Shown here one piece after another: positions 10,339-21,189 of a DNA stretch of 64,000 nucleotides (position 1 is the first letter of the stretch; every line of letters starts with the position of its first letter). Origin of the DNA: Edaphochlamys debaryana (taxonomy: Eukaryota; Chlorophyta; Chlorophyceae; Chlamydomonadales). Under the pieces are notes generated by a model, which saw nothing but the letters and a program-made list of their open reading frames with translations, did not search any database and had not been told where the DNA came from. The position numbers and the translations under genes were made by a program. The stretch spans positions 310,001 through 374,000 of the forward strand of contig JAEHOE010000065.1 in the NCBI GenBank assembly GCA_016858145.1, read 5' to 3'.

Positions 10339-12838
10339 TTACTCGGCGTCCACGTCGGACTTGTGCACCGGGATGTGGTGCCGGCGGGCGGCGAAGGAGA
10401 AGATGTGGTCGGGCTCGCGCTCGGCGACGGGGCCCTGAAGGGGAGAGGAATGAAAACAAGCACATGTTGCATTAGTAAGGCCAACAGGACAGCACGGGGT
10501 TAGTGCTGCCACAAGGACAGGAAGAAAGGTAGCATAAAAAATCGTGACAGCGCGGGCGCGACGTCGAGGGGCGCAATGGGGCCCGAGCCAGCAGGCGGCG
10601 CCAAGGCAGGTCCCCCTCGGTCTCCCAACCGGCGCCGGCCTAGCTCTCCCACCTTGTGGTTGATGACCTTGACGTGCGAGCCGTCGTTGATCAGGCGGCC
10701 CTCCTCGCGGTAGATCTTGAAGTCCTTGCGGGTCAGGTTGGTGAAGCCCCTGCGGAGCGGGAGGGTCGCGGGACGAGACCGTCAACACACAGGGCCCGAG
10801 TGGACGACTAGGGCCATCACTGCAGGGCACGGATGTGGGTCCTGACGCTTGGGGTTGAGGGCTGAGGTGCTGAGCTAAAAGGTCCGGAAAGTGGACGGCC
10901 ACCAGATTAAGCCCGGCCTTCCGCGGCACGACGGCCAACCGCTCCAGCGGCGCTGTGTACCGCAGCCCGGTCCTCGGGCGAAGGAGCCCGCGCACTGGCC
11001 TTCCGCCCCGTGGATGGAGCGCAGCCCTGCACAGCCGCTTCGAATGCTCCCGCTTGCCGCCTCGAGCCCGCCCGGCTCTCGGGCATCCACGCGCGCAGGC
11101 TGCTGAAGGGCAGCCCCATGCTCCCGCCTCCCAAGCGTCCAGAGCCGCCTCCGCGCCAAGCTCCAGGCTCCAGGCATGGCCGGCAGCGCTGGCTCCAGGC
11201 TGCACCCTTGCAGCACGCGTGTCGTCCTCGTCAACCCCACCGCCACCGCTGCACTACTCATGTGTCGGTCCTGACTTGACGCGCGCAACTCCCCCAGAAC
11301 AGAACTAACCGCCCGCCAGATCGTTAAACTGCGGCGCAAGCCCCAGCCCACCACCTAGCTCATCGTGAGCGCTCACCAGCCCTGCAGCACCCAGCCCGCC
11401 AACTCATCGTAATCGCTCACCAGTTGTTGGAGCGGATGATCTTCTGCCGGCCGGGGAACTTGAACTTGGCGCGGCGCAGGGCCTCCTCGGCCACAGCGCC
11501 GTGGTTGTCACGGCAGCGGATGCTCATCAGCACCTGCACAAAGGGAGGAGCGAGGGTGCATGGCGGTTAGCGGTGATGCGACGCGGCCGCTGGGTGCAGA
11601 GCTTCCACGGCGGAGCTGGCCCTCTGTGACCGGAGCTGGCCCACATCAGTTCCACAACAGCTCCTTATGTCTGCGACAACAGTCCCCATGTCCCATAGCT
11701 CGTGATCCCCGCCCTGCCCCACCGCCCCCGCCCCCACCTGGCCGATCTGCACACGGGCGCAGGTGCCCGTGGGCTTGCCGAAGGCGCCACGCATACCGGT
11801 CTGGAGCCTATCGGCTCCAGCGCACGAAAGCATCTGCGGAGCACAACACGAGGGGAAGCGAAGAGGAGGACTTAGCAACCCGCCTGGACGCCCGACGCCA
11901 CCATAGCACTACCGCAGTCAGGCGGCAACCCGCCCTGGATCCTGGATCCTGCCTGCAACCCGCCCACGATCCGCCCTGGATCCCGCTGGATCCCGGATCC
12001 ACTCGCCTTGTTGATGCGCAGCACGTGGAAGGGGTGCACGCGCACGCGCAGGTGGAAGGCCTCCTTTCCGGCGTTCTTCACCATGTACTTGTTGGCGGCC
12101 ACACGGGCGGCCTCCAGAGCCTCGCTCGTCACGTTCTCCTTCTCCCAACTGGGGTGTGGGGAGGAGGGAGTGCGGGAGGACGGTTGGGACAAGGGGGCGC
12201 AGCTGTTGAGGGGGGAAAGCGGGTACGGTCTCCTGGGCTGCGCTAGGCCGTGTGCTTGGGGCGGGCCGTGCCAAGCGGAGGGCCGGGCTGCTGGGCGAGG
12301 TCTAGCACCCCTGAAAGCTGCGCGCCAGTGCTGAATGCATGGCAGTCGCAGATGGGGTCTGCCTGCTTCTGAAACGCAGGGGCTCCAGGGGGAAGCCAGG
12401 TCTGGCTGGGCAACGTAAGCAGCACCCGGCAGCTCCGAGCTCCAACGTTGCGCAACTCCCGGCAGCTCGCCCATTCAGAACGCGCGCGTCCTCGCCAGCT
12501 CCTCCTCCGCGTCCTCGCCAGCTCCACGGGTGGAAGGTGAGCGGAGGCCTCCACGGCTGAGCCGCCGCGTCCGCCGGGATAGCGTCCGCACGTGTGGTTG
12601 CCCCCCCCCCCCGGACCGCCAAGGCCCTGCTTGCCCCCAGCCCCTAACCCCCCTCCGCCCCCGCCTGCAAGTCTCACCTGGCCAGGTGCACGCAGCACGG
12701 GAAGGTGTCCACATCCGCCCTCTTCATGCCCGCATCGTAAATGCGGATCTTGGGGTCGGGCACACCACGGCAGAAGCGGGACTTAGGGTAGGGCTTACCC
12801 TTCGACTGCCTGTAGCAGCGAGCCGGGCGGCGACCCAT
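10339..12838 (-). CDS. RPL10: Cytosolic 60S ribosomal protein uL16 (RPL10)
   Basis: Six exons on the minus strand (12838-12678, 12148-12007, 11833-11738, 11533-11421, 10749-10653, 10434-10339) join to 234 residues. The start [20 protein letters not shown], the block [20 protein letters not shown] and the block [12 protein letters not shown] are diagnostic of eukaryotic uL16, which sits near the peptidyl-transferase and tRNA-binding region of the large subunit. The fifth exon ([18 protein letters not shown]) and C-terminus diverge more from animal and plant forms. Intron 2 starts with GC rather than GT (AAG then GCGAGT at 12006 downward), forced by the conserved INK|MLSCAG junction. A pyrimidine tract and CAG five bases before the ATG (12844) suggest a leader intron, usual for ribosomal-protein genes. 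The divergent neighbour at 13623 is also ribosomal. Confidence 0.96.
11936..12002. repeat. GGATCC-type hexamer cluster in RPL10 intron 2
   Basis: CTGGATCCTGGATCCTG and GCTGGATCCCGGATCC lie directly after the GC donor. The same hexamers recur in coding exons of the OPR-like and PHD genes. Confidence 0.7.
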
Positions 12839-13622
12839 TTTGCCTGCGCGGAGGGAAAAAGAGCGATGCCCGCGGTGAGCGATGGAGGCCTCTCCTTGCG
12901 CGCATCAAAGCACGCCAACTGAGCTAGCTTTGCTGAAATAGGAGCAGCGCATACGCCATGCTGAGCTGGGAGTACTTTCTGTCCGTGCTGCACTGCGCGA
13001 CGCCGCTGAGACGATGAACAGCCTCAGGGCCGCTGGACCCGCCAAGAACTGATTCTCCCATGAAGGCTGGGTATTCGATCATGTAGGCGTGTGGCCCGGG
13101 GCAAGCAGCTGCTCCGTCTGCTGTCCCTCGCCGCCATCTCCAGCCGCCGAGTCCTGGGGGCCTCCCGTTGTTTAATCGCCAGTCCAGAGCACTAGTGTAG
13201 AAGCAGCGGCGCATTCGCCGCTGCGAGAGGGCGCTGCGGCGAAGCTGTGCAACGAGGGCGCCACTCGCCGCAGGCCGGCTCCACCGCAGCACTGCCAAGA
13301 CCTCCAGCTAGGTGCTCCAGCAGTATTCATGCTTATCCAAGCGCAGCTGCTGGTATGCTGGGCTCCGTTCGGCCGAGTCGCCGTCTGAGCTCTGCGCGGC
13401 GCTGCCGCTCGCCTAAACTGCTAGTGGGCCTAAGTCGGGCTCACCTGTGTTTAGAAGAAACGGGGCCCGAGAAGAGGGCTTGGCACGCGTTGCGAGCGGA
13501 CCAAACTCCGGTCGCGCCTGCAATGCGCTCGGGTGCCGTACTCGGCGCGCATGTCGTTGTGGACAGCTTCCGCTCCCCAGTGAAGGTGCATTAGGAGAGC
13601 AAGGAAAGTTCCGAAGGCCAGG
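12839..13622. other. Divergent promoter interval between RPL10 and bL36m
   Basis: About 780 bases separate the two divergent start codons. No conserved exon or clear TATA box was found. The end near 12844 carries the presumed RPL10 leader-intron acceptor. The frame entering the bL36m ATG has a TGA about 40 bases upstream, supporting that start unless an earlier exon exists. Confidence 0.5.
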
Positions 13623-14498
13623 ATGAAGGTCCGCGGCAAAGTGAAGTGAGTCGCGACCATGCGAGCGCTCATCATGAGCTCCTGGGAGCGGTATTACACG
13701 GCAGCCTTAGGCAGTGGACGAGTCGTGCTCTAGAGACCCCGTGGCGCCTTCCCTGGTGACCTCGGAACGCCACGTTGCGCTCACACCAGCGCCATACGCC
13801 CCCGTGCCCCCCGCACAGGCTGCTGTGTGAGTTCTGTAAGAAGGTGGTCGTGCGGCTAAACCGCGACCAGCATCACATCTACATCGTGTGCACGAAGAAC
13901 CCAAGGGTAAGGCGAAGGGTAGGGGGATAGGCGCCAGCTCCTGTCGGTTGACGGGGGGGATAATGGGCAGGCGGTCAGCTCCTTTCGACATCCCTCACCC
14001 GCCTCTCACCCGTCTCTCCCAATCGCCCTACCCTGCTGTCTCCACAGCACAAGCAGCGCACCAAGTTCCTCAGCCTCACGACGCAGGCAGCCTCGCACTG
14101 CTGCCCTGAGCACGGGCATGGCGCGGGCGAGGCAGGCGCGCATGCCATGCCGTGCCTGCCCGAGACGCCCTTCGGGGGGGCTCACCAGCACATGCAGAGC
14201 GCGCTTGGCAGGCGAGTGACTCGCCCATCCTCACAGTGTGCAGGACACAGCCCCTCTCTCGCGAACCGCATCTCGGGGAATGCGGTCACACGTAGTATTG
14301 CTACGAGCGTGGCACTTAATGATGGTGGCTGCCGCCGCACTTGCGCCACCCGTGAGACCCAGGGAGAGAGCCTTGCACCTGACTGGTCCTGCTATCTCGC
14401 TTGCCTGCTTCGCTGCCTGCAGGGGCCTGCTAGGCGCGCGACACACGTCTGTCCTCGGGGAGTCCTACTGGCGGGCAGCGCTGCAGGAGGGTCGATGA
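13623..14498 (+). CDS. MRPL36: Mitochondrial ribosomal protein bL36m
   Basis: Exons 13623-13645, 13819-13906 and 14048 onward encode MKVRGKVKLLCEFCKKVVV followed by IYIVCTKNPRHKQR. Cys11, Cys14, Cys32 and His38 form the C-C-C-H zinc knuckle of bL36, a tiny basic large-subunit protein. Plastid rpl36 is normally plastid-encoded in green algae, so this nuclear copy is inferred to be mitochondrial. Family members end just after HKQRQG; here the frame runs on past KFLSLTTQAA as a His/Cys-rich tail. Two endings are possible: a GC-AG intron (donor CAG|GCGAGT at 14211/14212, acceptor at 14422/14423) giving a stop at 14496-14498, or plain read-through to 14737. I prefer the first because the read-through tail looks non-coding. 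The core is certain, the 3' end is not. Confidence 0.8.
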
Positions 14499-15841
14499 GC
14501 GCAGAGCGTTGCGGAGCTCAGGACCAGGGTCGCGCGTCGATCGTGGGGCCATGGGAGCCCCCTGTGACCCACTTCTGCACGTGTCGATGGGCAAAGAGCG
14601 CCGCTGAGCTTTCCGCCAGGGGTGCCGCCCTGCACAGGGCAAGGGCCCCATGGCGGCGCCCCTACAGGCCTGCTCGGCCAAGGGCCCTTGCCAGGGGCGC
14701 AAGGGGTGGCGGCGCGGTGGGGCCCCAACAGGATTGACGCTCCCGCCGAAGCGAGGCCACCGCGACGGGGCCCGGGCGGAACGTCGCCGGGTGCAACCTG
14801 ACGTGGCACGCCAGGAGAGCTGGCTGGCCCGCCTGCCTGGGAGAATGGCACAAGCACCGTCTGGCCACGTGCCAGTTGCCACTGGTGCTGTGGCAACCCG
14901 GGAGCGTGGCAGCAGCAGCCGAGGCGCCAGCCCTGCAGCAGGGGCGCCCGAGGGGCATAGACAAGGGGCAGGCGCAAGGCACGCTTATGGCAGACGCGTG
15001 GATGCGCCTGGCAGGGGCAGGTGGGGCTGACCAGAAGAGGCCTGTCCACGTGGTGTCGAGTCGCGGGGATGCTGTGACGGGTTTGGCGCTGGGAACGAAT
15101 GAGCAGGGCACGTGAACTGCAGATTTTGGTGGGGGATCGGAGTTGGATGGATGGGTGGACGCGCTTGGGGCTCAATGAGCTCCATATCAGCATCCTATCA
15201 GGGTATGCGCTGATGGCTCTCTGTACTGTGACGGAGAGGGTTGTGGCCTTGTGGAATGTGTCTCTTGCGGTTTACCTCACGCGGGGTACAAGGCAAGGTA
15301 GCTAGGCAGGGCTAGGCAAGGCTGTGCGGTGGTGCCTATTATAGATGTTCTAGTGCTGACTGCGGCGGAGCAAGGGGGAGTGCGCTGGACTCCAACAGCC
15401 TTGACGTCTGGTGACTCGGGAGTCCTGCGCTACTTCAGCCGCCCTCCTTAGAGGACCCCAGCCTGCCCGCCTTCTATCGCGAGACCATGGCCTGCTGCTG
15501 ACAGACTCCTAAGTTGGACTCCACAAGTCCACATAGAGCACGCCGCCCCTGACGCCCTGAGTCCCCGCCCCTCCCCAACTTGCTGACCGGGTGTGTACTG
15601 CAGCGCAACCTCCGTACGGTGTGGACAGGCAAACCGCTTGCAGCCCAAAGCTCGGTATCCAATTGCGTGACTGCTCGCTCCATAGAGCAAACCCGGGACT
15701 CGCGGCATTGCACCATCCAACTTGCCGCGCGAGGCACCACAAGCATCCCTAGGACTTAAGCTCTACTTTATCAACGCTTAGAGTATCCCTGGATTGCTTA
15801 GCAACATCCGCCTCGGTCTTTTGGCGGGCAGTTGCAGTCCG
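14499..15841. other. Intergenic between bL36m and the first sulfotransferase
   Basis: No conserved exon, RNA gene or clear repeat was recognised. It should contain the bL36m 3' UTR and the promoter of the sulfotransferase starting at 15842; no TGTAA signal was found in it. Confidence 0.4.
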
Positions 15842-18800
15842 ATGGTGCTCGGATTGACGCTGGCAACGCTGCTGGGCCTTGCGCTAGCAGCTGAGGCAGC
15901 CGGCATTGATCCTGCATCATACCTCCAGCCTCAGGTCCGTGGGCGCCATATCGCCCAGACCATGCTGGTCCTCACCCGCTACGCCGCTGAGCCTGGCTCC
16001 TGCCACAGGTCAACGCCCCGACTTATCACGTTAATGATATCTGGACAAAGCATACCCACCTGCCCAACTTCGCGGAGATTACCCGATGCGCGGGGGATAC
16101 GTTTAATGTGCTTCCAAAGGAGTACGATCCAGCGTTTAAGAACCCTTGCTGGTAGGGGTGGCGGGGGTGGGAGGGAGCGGAGGGTGGGGTAAGGGCGGGA
16201 GCGGGGGGTGGGGGGCGGGTCGGGGGTGGGGGTTGGGGTGGGTGTGGGGGTGGGTGTGGGGGTGGGTGTGGGGGCTCGGGGTTGGGGTGGGGCTGGCCGC
16301 ACGCAGAGGCTTGACACACACAGGTGGTAAATGCAGGTGAGGTAGAGGCCGGGGAGGGTGCAGGTTGAGGTGCGGCGGTGGTATTCCCGCCCTGAGTGCT
16401 TCCTAGCAGACCGGGCGGATCGTGCATGTCGGAGGCGACGCAGGCGGAGCGGGGGCGGCCGTGGGCAAGGCACACCCCACCGCCAACGCATGCTCTGGGT
16501 CTGAGACACCAGGCCGCAGGCCGCAGCGTATTCTGTCGGTGGTGGACCAATTGGAATAGTCATGGCAGTATCTTAGAACCGCCACCACAAGCAGCTTGAC
16601 GTGTTATGACGAAGCAGCTTGACGTGTTATGACGAGCAACCCTTCATACGGTCCGACCTGCAGGAACGACGGCACGGCATTCAAGTGCCTGCCGTACTTC
16701 CAGATCCTGGGCGTGTCCAAATGCGGTACGACGGATCTGTACAACCGGCTCAAAGAGCACCGGGACATGGTGGACTGCAGCTGGAAGGTGCGCGGCCGTG
16801 GCTGCGGACCCGCGGGTCGGCAGGGGCAGGGCGTTGCGGCAAATGGGACTGCTGCCAAGACTCTTCGTCGGGCCGTCGAGGCTCTCTGCATGTGCCTCGA
16901 TGGGGTGTGTGGCCAAGCCCGGCCACGCACTCAAGGGGACGGGGCGGCGAGGTTGGCAGCATACGGGGCTTGGTGGACGAGGGAGGGGCTCACACCCCTC
17001 GTAGCACACACGCAGCAGCGCTGAGTAGCGCGACACGGCGGGGGCACTCTGGCGTCATGGGTTTCAAGGCCGAGGCATGCGGCTAAGCTCGGCACCTCTC
17101 ACTCCCTGCCCCAGCTGAGGAGGGAGTCCCTGAGGGCCCGGTGGCGCAATGCGCGCTGCCGCATGTGTCTTGAGCCTGAGCGCCTGGGCGGGTTGGGGCG
17201 CCTGGACCCCAGCCATCCGACCCCCTCCCCCTTCTCTCTCCCCCTCTCCCTCTCAGGGCCCTCACTTCTGGGACGAGTCGGCGTTCCCCACCCACCAGCA
17301 CAGACCCGGCAAGTACGACGGATCCTTCCCCGCTTACGTCAACATCTTTGACAAGCCTGCAGAAAGAATCAAGGCCAACAAGAACGCCATCACGGGGGAG
17401 GCCTCGTCCAACACCTTTACGGGAGTGTTCTCGCACCTGCGGTGAGCTCTGCGGCCAATCGGCCAGTCTTGAGTTCGGGGCCAAGGGCTTTGGTATGTGG
17501 AGCATCTGCTCGAGGCGTAGTCAGTAGTGCAGAGAGGAGCGCCACTGTCCCTTCGAATGGACCCGACTCGAGACGGTCCTCTGTGCTTGACGAGGTGCTC
17601 GACGGGAGCCGGGGAGGAGCAGAGCCCCCATCCGGCGCCCATGCTCCCGACCCCGCTGCCCAGCTGTTGCCGGGGCCCTGTTCCGACGAAAGCCGCCCTC
17701 CCGCCCACGGCTGCACGCCTCCTTCCCGCACCGCCCGCAGGGGTCGCACGCTGGCCAAGCGCACCAACGCCACTCTGGCTCAGTACCTGTTCGAGGTGGG
17801 TGGCTGGGTGGGCGGGTGGGTGGGTGGGTGGATTGCACTCCGTATGCTGGGACGAGCGGTTGGGTGCGCCCTGGGGACGGAGGGGGGCCGACTGCACGTC
17901 CACAGCCTGCGTAATCAGACGCTCCGCCTCTGTGGCGGGGCTTGCCTTATGCCGACGGACGCTTTCCGCTGAATAATGTATACCACCGGTCCTTGCTGGG
18001 AGGGAGGGGGGGCGGACTGCACGTCCACAGCCTGCGAGCCTCTGGGCCGCGGCTTTCCGTCATATGCTCTGGACCCCGGCACGCCGCCACGGCTTGGCAT
18101 CTCCCGTTCCCGCTCGGGCGACGCCACGTCCTGACCGCTCCCTCGCCCTTCCGCAGGCCACCCCCTGGGCTCGTTACATCGTGCTGATGCGCGATCCAGT
18201 CACGCGTTACCGCTCAGCATACTTCTACTACAGGTGGGGGAGGGGCGAAGGGGGAGAGCTTAGGATTTAGGACACAGAGCTTGGCCGCCGCCCGCCGGCG
18301 CTGTCCCACCCCGAACCCCACCCCGGTCCCGGTCCCTGCCCCTGCCCCTGTCCCTGTCCCTGCCCCGGCCGTCACCCGAGTGTAGGAGCAAGAAGCTGCC
18401 CCGGGCCAGCGACAAGGAGTTCCTGGAGAAGGTCATTGATGACACCAACAAATGGAAGGACTGCGTCAAGGAGTTTGGGGGACACCACCACTGCCTCATG
18501 GTGAGAGGCTGGCCCTGACGGGCGGCACGGAGGGAGGCGCGGGCGGGGGCGTCGGGGTTTGGGGGACAGGGGCATGTTTGGTATCACGCGCACAGATCTG
18601 CGGGGTCTTGGCAAGGCCACGGATGATTGTTGGAGGCCGCAGGCGGTACGGCCGCCTTCAACTACCGGTACCAGCAGCCCTCATCTCGTCACCTCGCCCA
18701 TCCCTTCCCCGCGTTCCTTGGCCGCTCTCAGAGGCCGCTCTCCGCTGCTTGCACGTGTTGCCCGTGTTTACGTGCTCAAGCTCCCCCCCACACACCTTAC

Positions 18801-20055
18801 CCGCCCCCTTCCCTCGCGTCCTTCATCTCCTCCATCCACGCAGCAATACGAGCCCCAGCAGCTGGTCAAGGGCATGTACGCCGAGTTCATCCCCGGCTGG
18901 CTGGAGGTCTTCCCACGCGACCGATTCCTATTCATGCGCACAGAGGTCCGTAAGCGGGGTCCTGGTGCTGATAGCGGGGATGACCGATGGGGGCGCCAAC
19001 AAAAGGGGGGCCAGGCACACCGCGCCAGCAGGCGTTACGGCAGCAAGGGCGCGCGTTGGGGTGGCGCGCCGAGACGCCGGATGAGCAGCAATAATCGGTA
19101 CTGCATCCTGTGCTGCTCAGTGAAAGGGCTGCAGGGGGCTGGCTGCCAATGCCGATGTGTGTCGTCTGTCCGCACCGCACGTCGGGTCCCTGCACAGGAC
19201 TACAAGGCGGCCCCCGTGGAGCATGTGGTGGCAACCATGAAGTTCCTGGGTGGGTTGGGCGGAGCCTTTCAGCTGCCAAAGGGCTGGCATGTGGCGGCTG
19301 CAGGATTAGGCGGCACGTGGTTACCACCTTATCGGGAAGGGGCAGGGGGACAGAGGCTGCCGTAGGGGTTGTTGCGATGGGGTGCAGCGGGGCGATCGTA
19401 AGGGGTGGGCCGGAGGAAGGGGGCAGCCGGCCTTAGCCTCATTTTCGAAGCCCGACTATCCCGGGGCACCAGCCCAGGTCATCACACGTAATGCTGCAGT
19501 AACCTGATGAGGTTTTCCGGTGGCTTGGCGGTGCGCAGGTCTGTCGGACCTCACACCTGCGGAGGTGGAGGAGATCCGCAAGCTGGAAGCCAAGAACTCC
19601 CAGGTGGGTTTCGGGGCTTTGCCGCCCCTTGTATGCTTGTGATCAGGGGTATCGTGTGTGGGCTGCACACGCGCAGCCAAGCCTACGCCTGCTCAACGTT
19701 TCCACTGTTGGCCTTCGCTATTTTCTCACTGCCCTTTCGCGCCCGCAGGCCCAGAAGTACAACGACGCAACGAACGAGAGCCAGGAGCTGGCCACTGCCT
19801 TCCGACTGCTAAGAGACTTCTACAGGTGATGAGGGCAGGGCGGCCGGAGCTACATGGAGGCGGGGTGCATGTTCGAGGGCTCGCATCGGCGTTTTCAGGA
19901 GCCTGGGCAATGCACACCGTGTACCCTTGCGGGTTTGAGGTTGTGAAACACCCCCAACGCGGGCCTCAGTTGTTCGCCCTGCCTCCCTCAGGCCCTTCAA
20001 CCAAGCGCTCTCGAAGTTCTTCGACAACGACCCGCGCTGGCTCTGGGGCTACTGA
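15842..20055 (+). CDS. Secreted PAPS-dependent carbohydrate sulfotransferase, tandem copy 1
   Basis: Twelve exons: 15842-15934, 16009-16151, 16664-16787, 17257-17441, 17741-17795, 18157-18233, 18386-18500, 18844-18945, 19198-19249, 19539-19603, 19749-19825 and 19992-20055, giving 383 residues. The N-terminus MVLGLTLATLLGLALA is a signal peptide or type II anchor, so the enzyme should work in the Golgi lumen or outside. The PAPS 5'-phosphosulfate loop is LGVSKCGTTDLYNRL (Lys98). The 3'-phosphate motif is RDPVTRYRSAYFYY (Arg212, Ser220). The overall pattern, ending in FFDNDPRWLWGY, resembles the CHST15-like group that sulfates sugar residues of glycans; substrate is unknown. Pherophorin-type matrix sugars are an obvious candidate given the neighbour at 5871. 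Intron 5 (17796-18156) splits YLFE|ATPW and is absent from copy 2. Confidence 0.92.
16152..16292 (+). repeat. G-run tract in intron 2 of sulfotransferase copy 1
   Basis: The first 140 bases of intron 2 are almost pure G with T, including a repeated GGGTGTGGGGGT unit. Many runs of three to six G could form a G-quadruplex in the transcript. Confidence 0.6.
16590..16635 (+). repeat. 23-bp tandem duplication before exon 3 of copy 1
   Basis: The unit AGCAGCTTGACGTGTTATGA plus CGA occurs twice without a gap, ending about 28 bases before the exon 3 acceptor at 16663. Confidence 0.85.
17882..18037 (+). repeat. Direct repeat inside the copy-1-specific intron
   Basis: GACTGCACGTCCACAGCCTGCG and its flanking G-run occur near 17886-17911 and again near 18014-18036, about 125 bases apart, within the intron that the paralog lacks. 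Confidence 0.8.
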
Positions 20056-20363
20056 GCAGCCGCGGCCTCCATAGCCGCACGCTGACATCTCTGCAGCCCA
20101 GACCGGGCCTACCAGTGGCCTGCAGCTCAGGCACAGCAACAGCGTTTGGCAGGCGCAGCCCATGTGACGTACGGCTTGCTGGCGTCGTTTCGGCCCGCAA
20201 AAGTAGTGGGGCGACGGCCGAGAGCATCGGAGCTTTCGGAGGCAGCAGGTGGTGGCTCGCGCCCTGCGCGTGGGCGGCAGGCGAGCTTGGCCAGCCGCCG
20301 CATACGTGGCAGCCCGGGGGGCGGCAACTGGCTAGGGCTTTTAGAGGAGAGACTGCTCGCTCG

Positions 20364-20368
20364 TGTAA
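20364..20368 (+). terminator. TGTAA polyadenylation signal of sulfotransferase copy 1
   Basis: TGTAA lies 309 bases after the TGA at 20055 and is the first such signal downstream. Confidence 0.5.
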
Positions 20369-20811
20369 GCGCTAGGTGAGGGTAAGGTAGCGAACACGGA
20401 CACGAATGGCGAGAACACAACGTGTATGGATGCTGTGCTTCGTAGTGCAGGCTCTGGGGCACTGCCAGGTGGTGACCCTCGGACGCATGTACCGGATGCA
20501 GTGTGGCGCTGAATGTGCGTCGTGACCCTTGTGGTGTGGTGCGTGGTAGTGCGGCTGAGTTCTTAGGGAGTGGCAGACTCTGGAGAGGCGCCTTGGAGGC
20601 AATCTTGCAGAGGAGGTTGGAGCGGTGGTCGGGGCAACAGAGTGGCGGCCGGGTCCAAACGAACCCTCGAGGCATCCGTGTGTTCCCTGTGCGTTCCTAG
20701 ACGCACGCAGTTCTCAGCGTGCGGGTGAGGCCAATAGCATATGCAAGGCCCAACATGCGCTCATCAGCTGTCCCGCTTGCGCCTGGACCCTGGGGCCGGT
20801 GTTTTGGGCTC

Positions 20812-20876
20812 TGGGGGCTTCTGTGCTCGCAGGGGCCGTGCAGCGTAGTCCGGACGACGACGGGGGATGCAGCTGA
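20812..20876 (+). repeat. Dispersed repeat fragment, copy A
   Basis: About 60 bases around CTCGCAGGGGCCGTGCAGCG match the minus strand of 33660-33716 at roughly 80% identity. Both copies are intergenic and in opposite orientation. Confidence 0.7.
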
Positions 20877-21189
20877 ACGGTTTGGGCTCTGGGGCGACTG
20901 GGGGCGAGCGGGGTCGCATCGCCCATCCACACGGCGCGACATGACTGCACCGTGCCACCCTTGGCCAGTTGTCCCCTGTATGCGCAGTGCCCTTGACTCC
21001 TACAGACAGAATACGATAGTTGACCCACCTTGCTCGCTTCCTCCCTGCGCGACTTTACCGACCATTTTGCGCTCTGCACCGCGCTAAGGACGCACGAACG
21101 GCAGTAGGCTGTGCAACAAGTATTCCCTAGGAAAGCCGTTGGAGCGGAGTGTGCGAAGAAGCTATATCGGGTCGGTTGCTGCAGCCAGG

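Larger units (their letters stand above)
20056..21189. other. Intergenic between the sulfotransferase paralogs
   Basis: Contains the copy 1 3' UTR with TGTAA at 20364-20368, an interspersed-repeat fragment at about 20812-20876, and the promoter of copy 2. No other conserved coding sequence was seen. Confidence 0.5.

Noticed and set aside
9542..10503. Open frames on both strands beyond the RPL10 stop
   Set aside because: No conserved motif, no supporting splice structure, and composition explains their length.
15794..15841. Extending sulfotransferase copy 1 upstream of 15842
   Set aside because: The upstream in-frame segment starts at TTG with no ATG; the 15842 ATG gives an immediate signal peptide aligned with copy 2.
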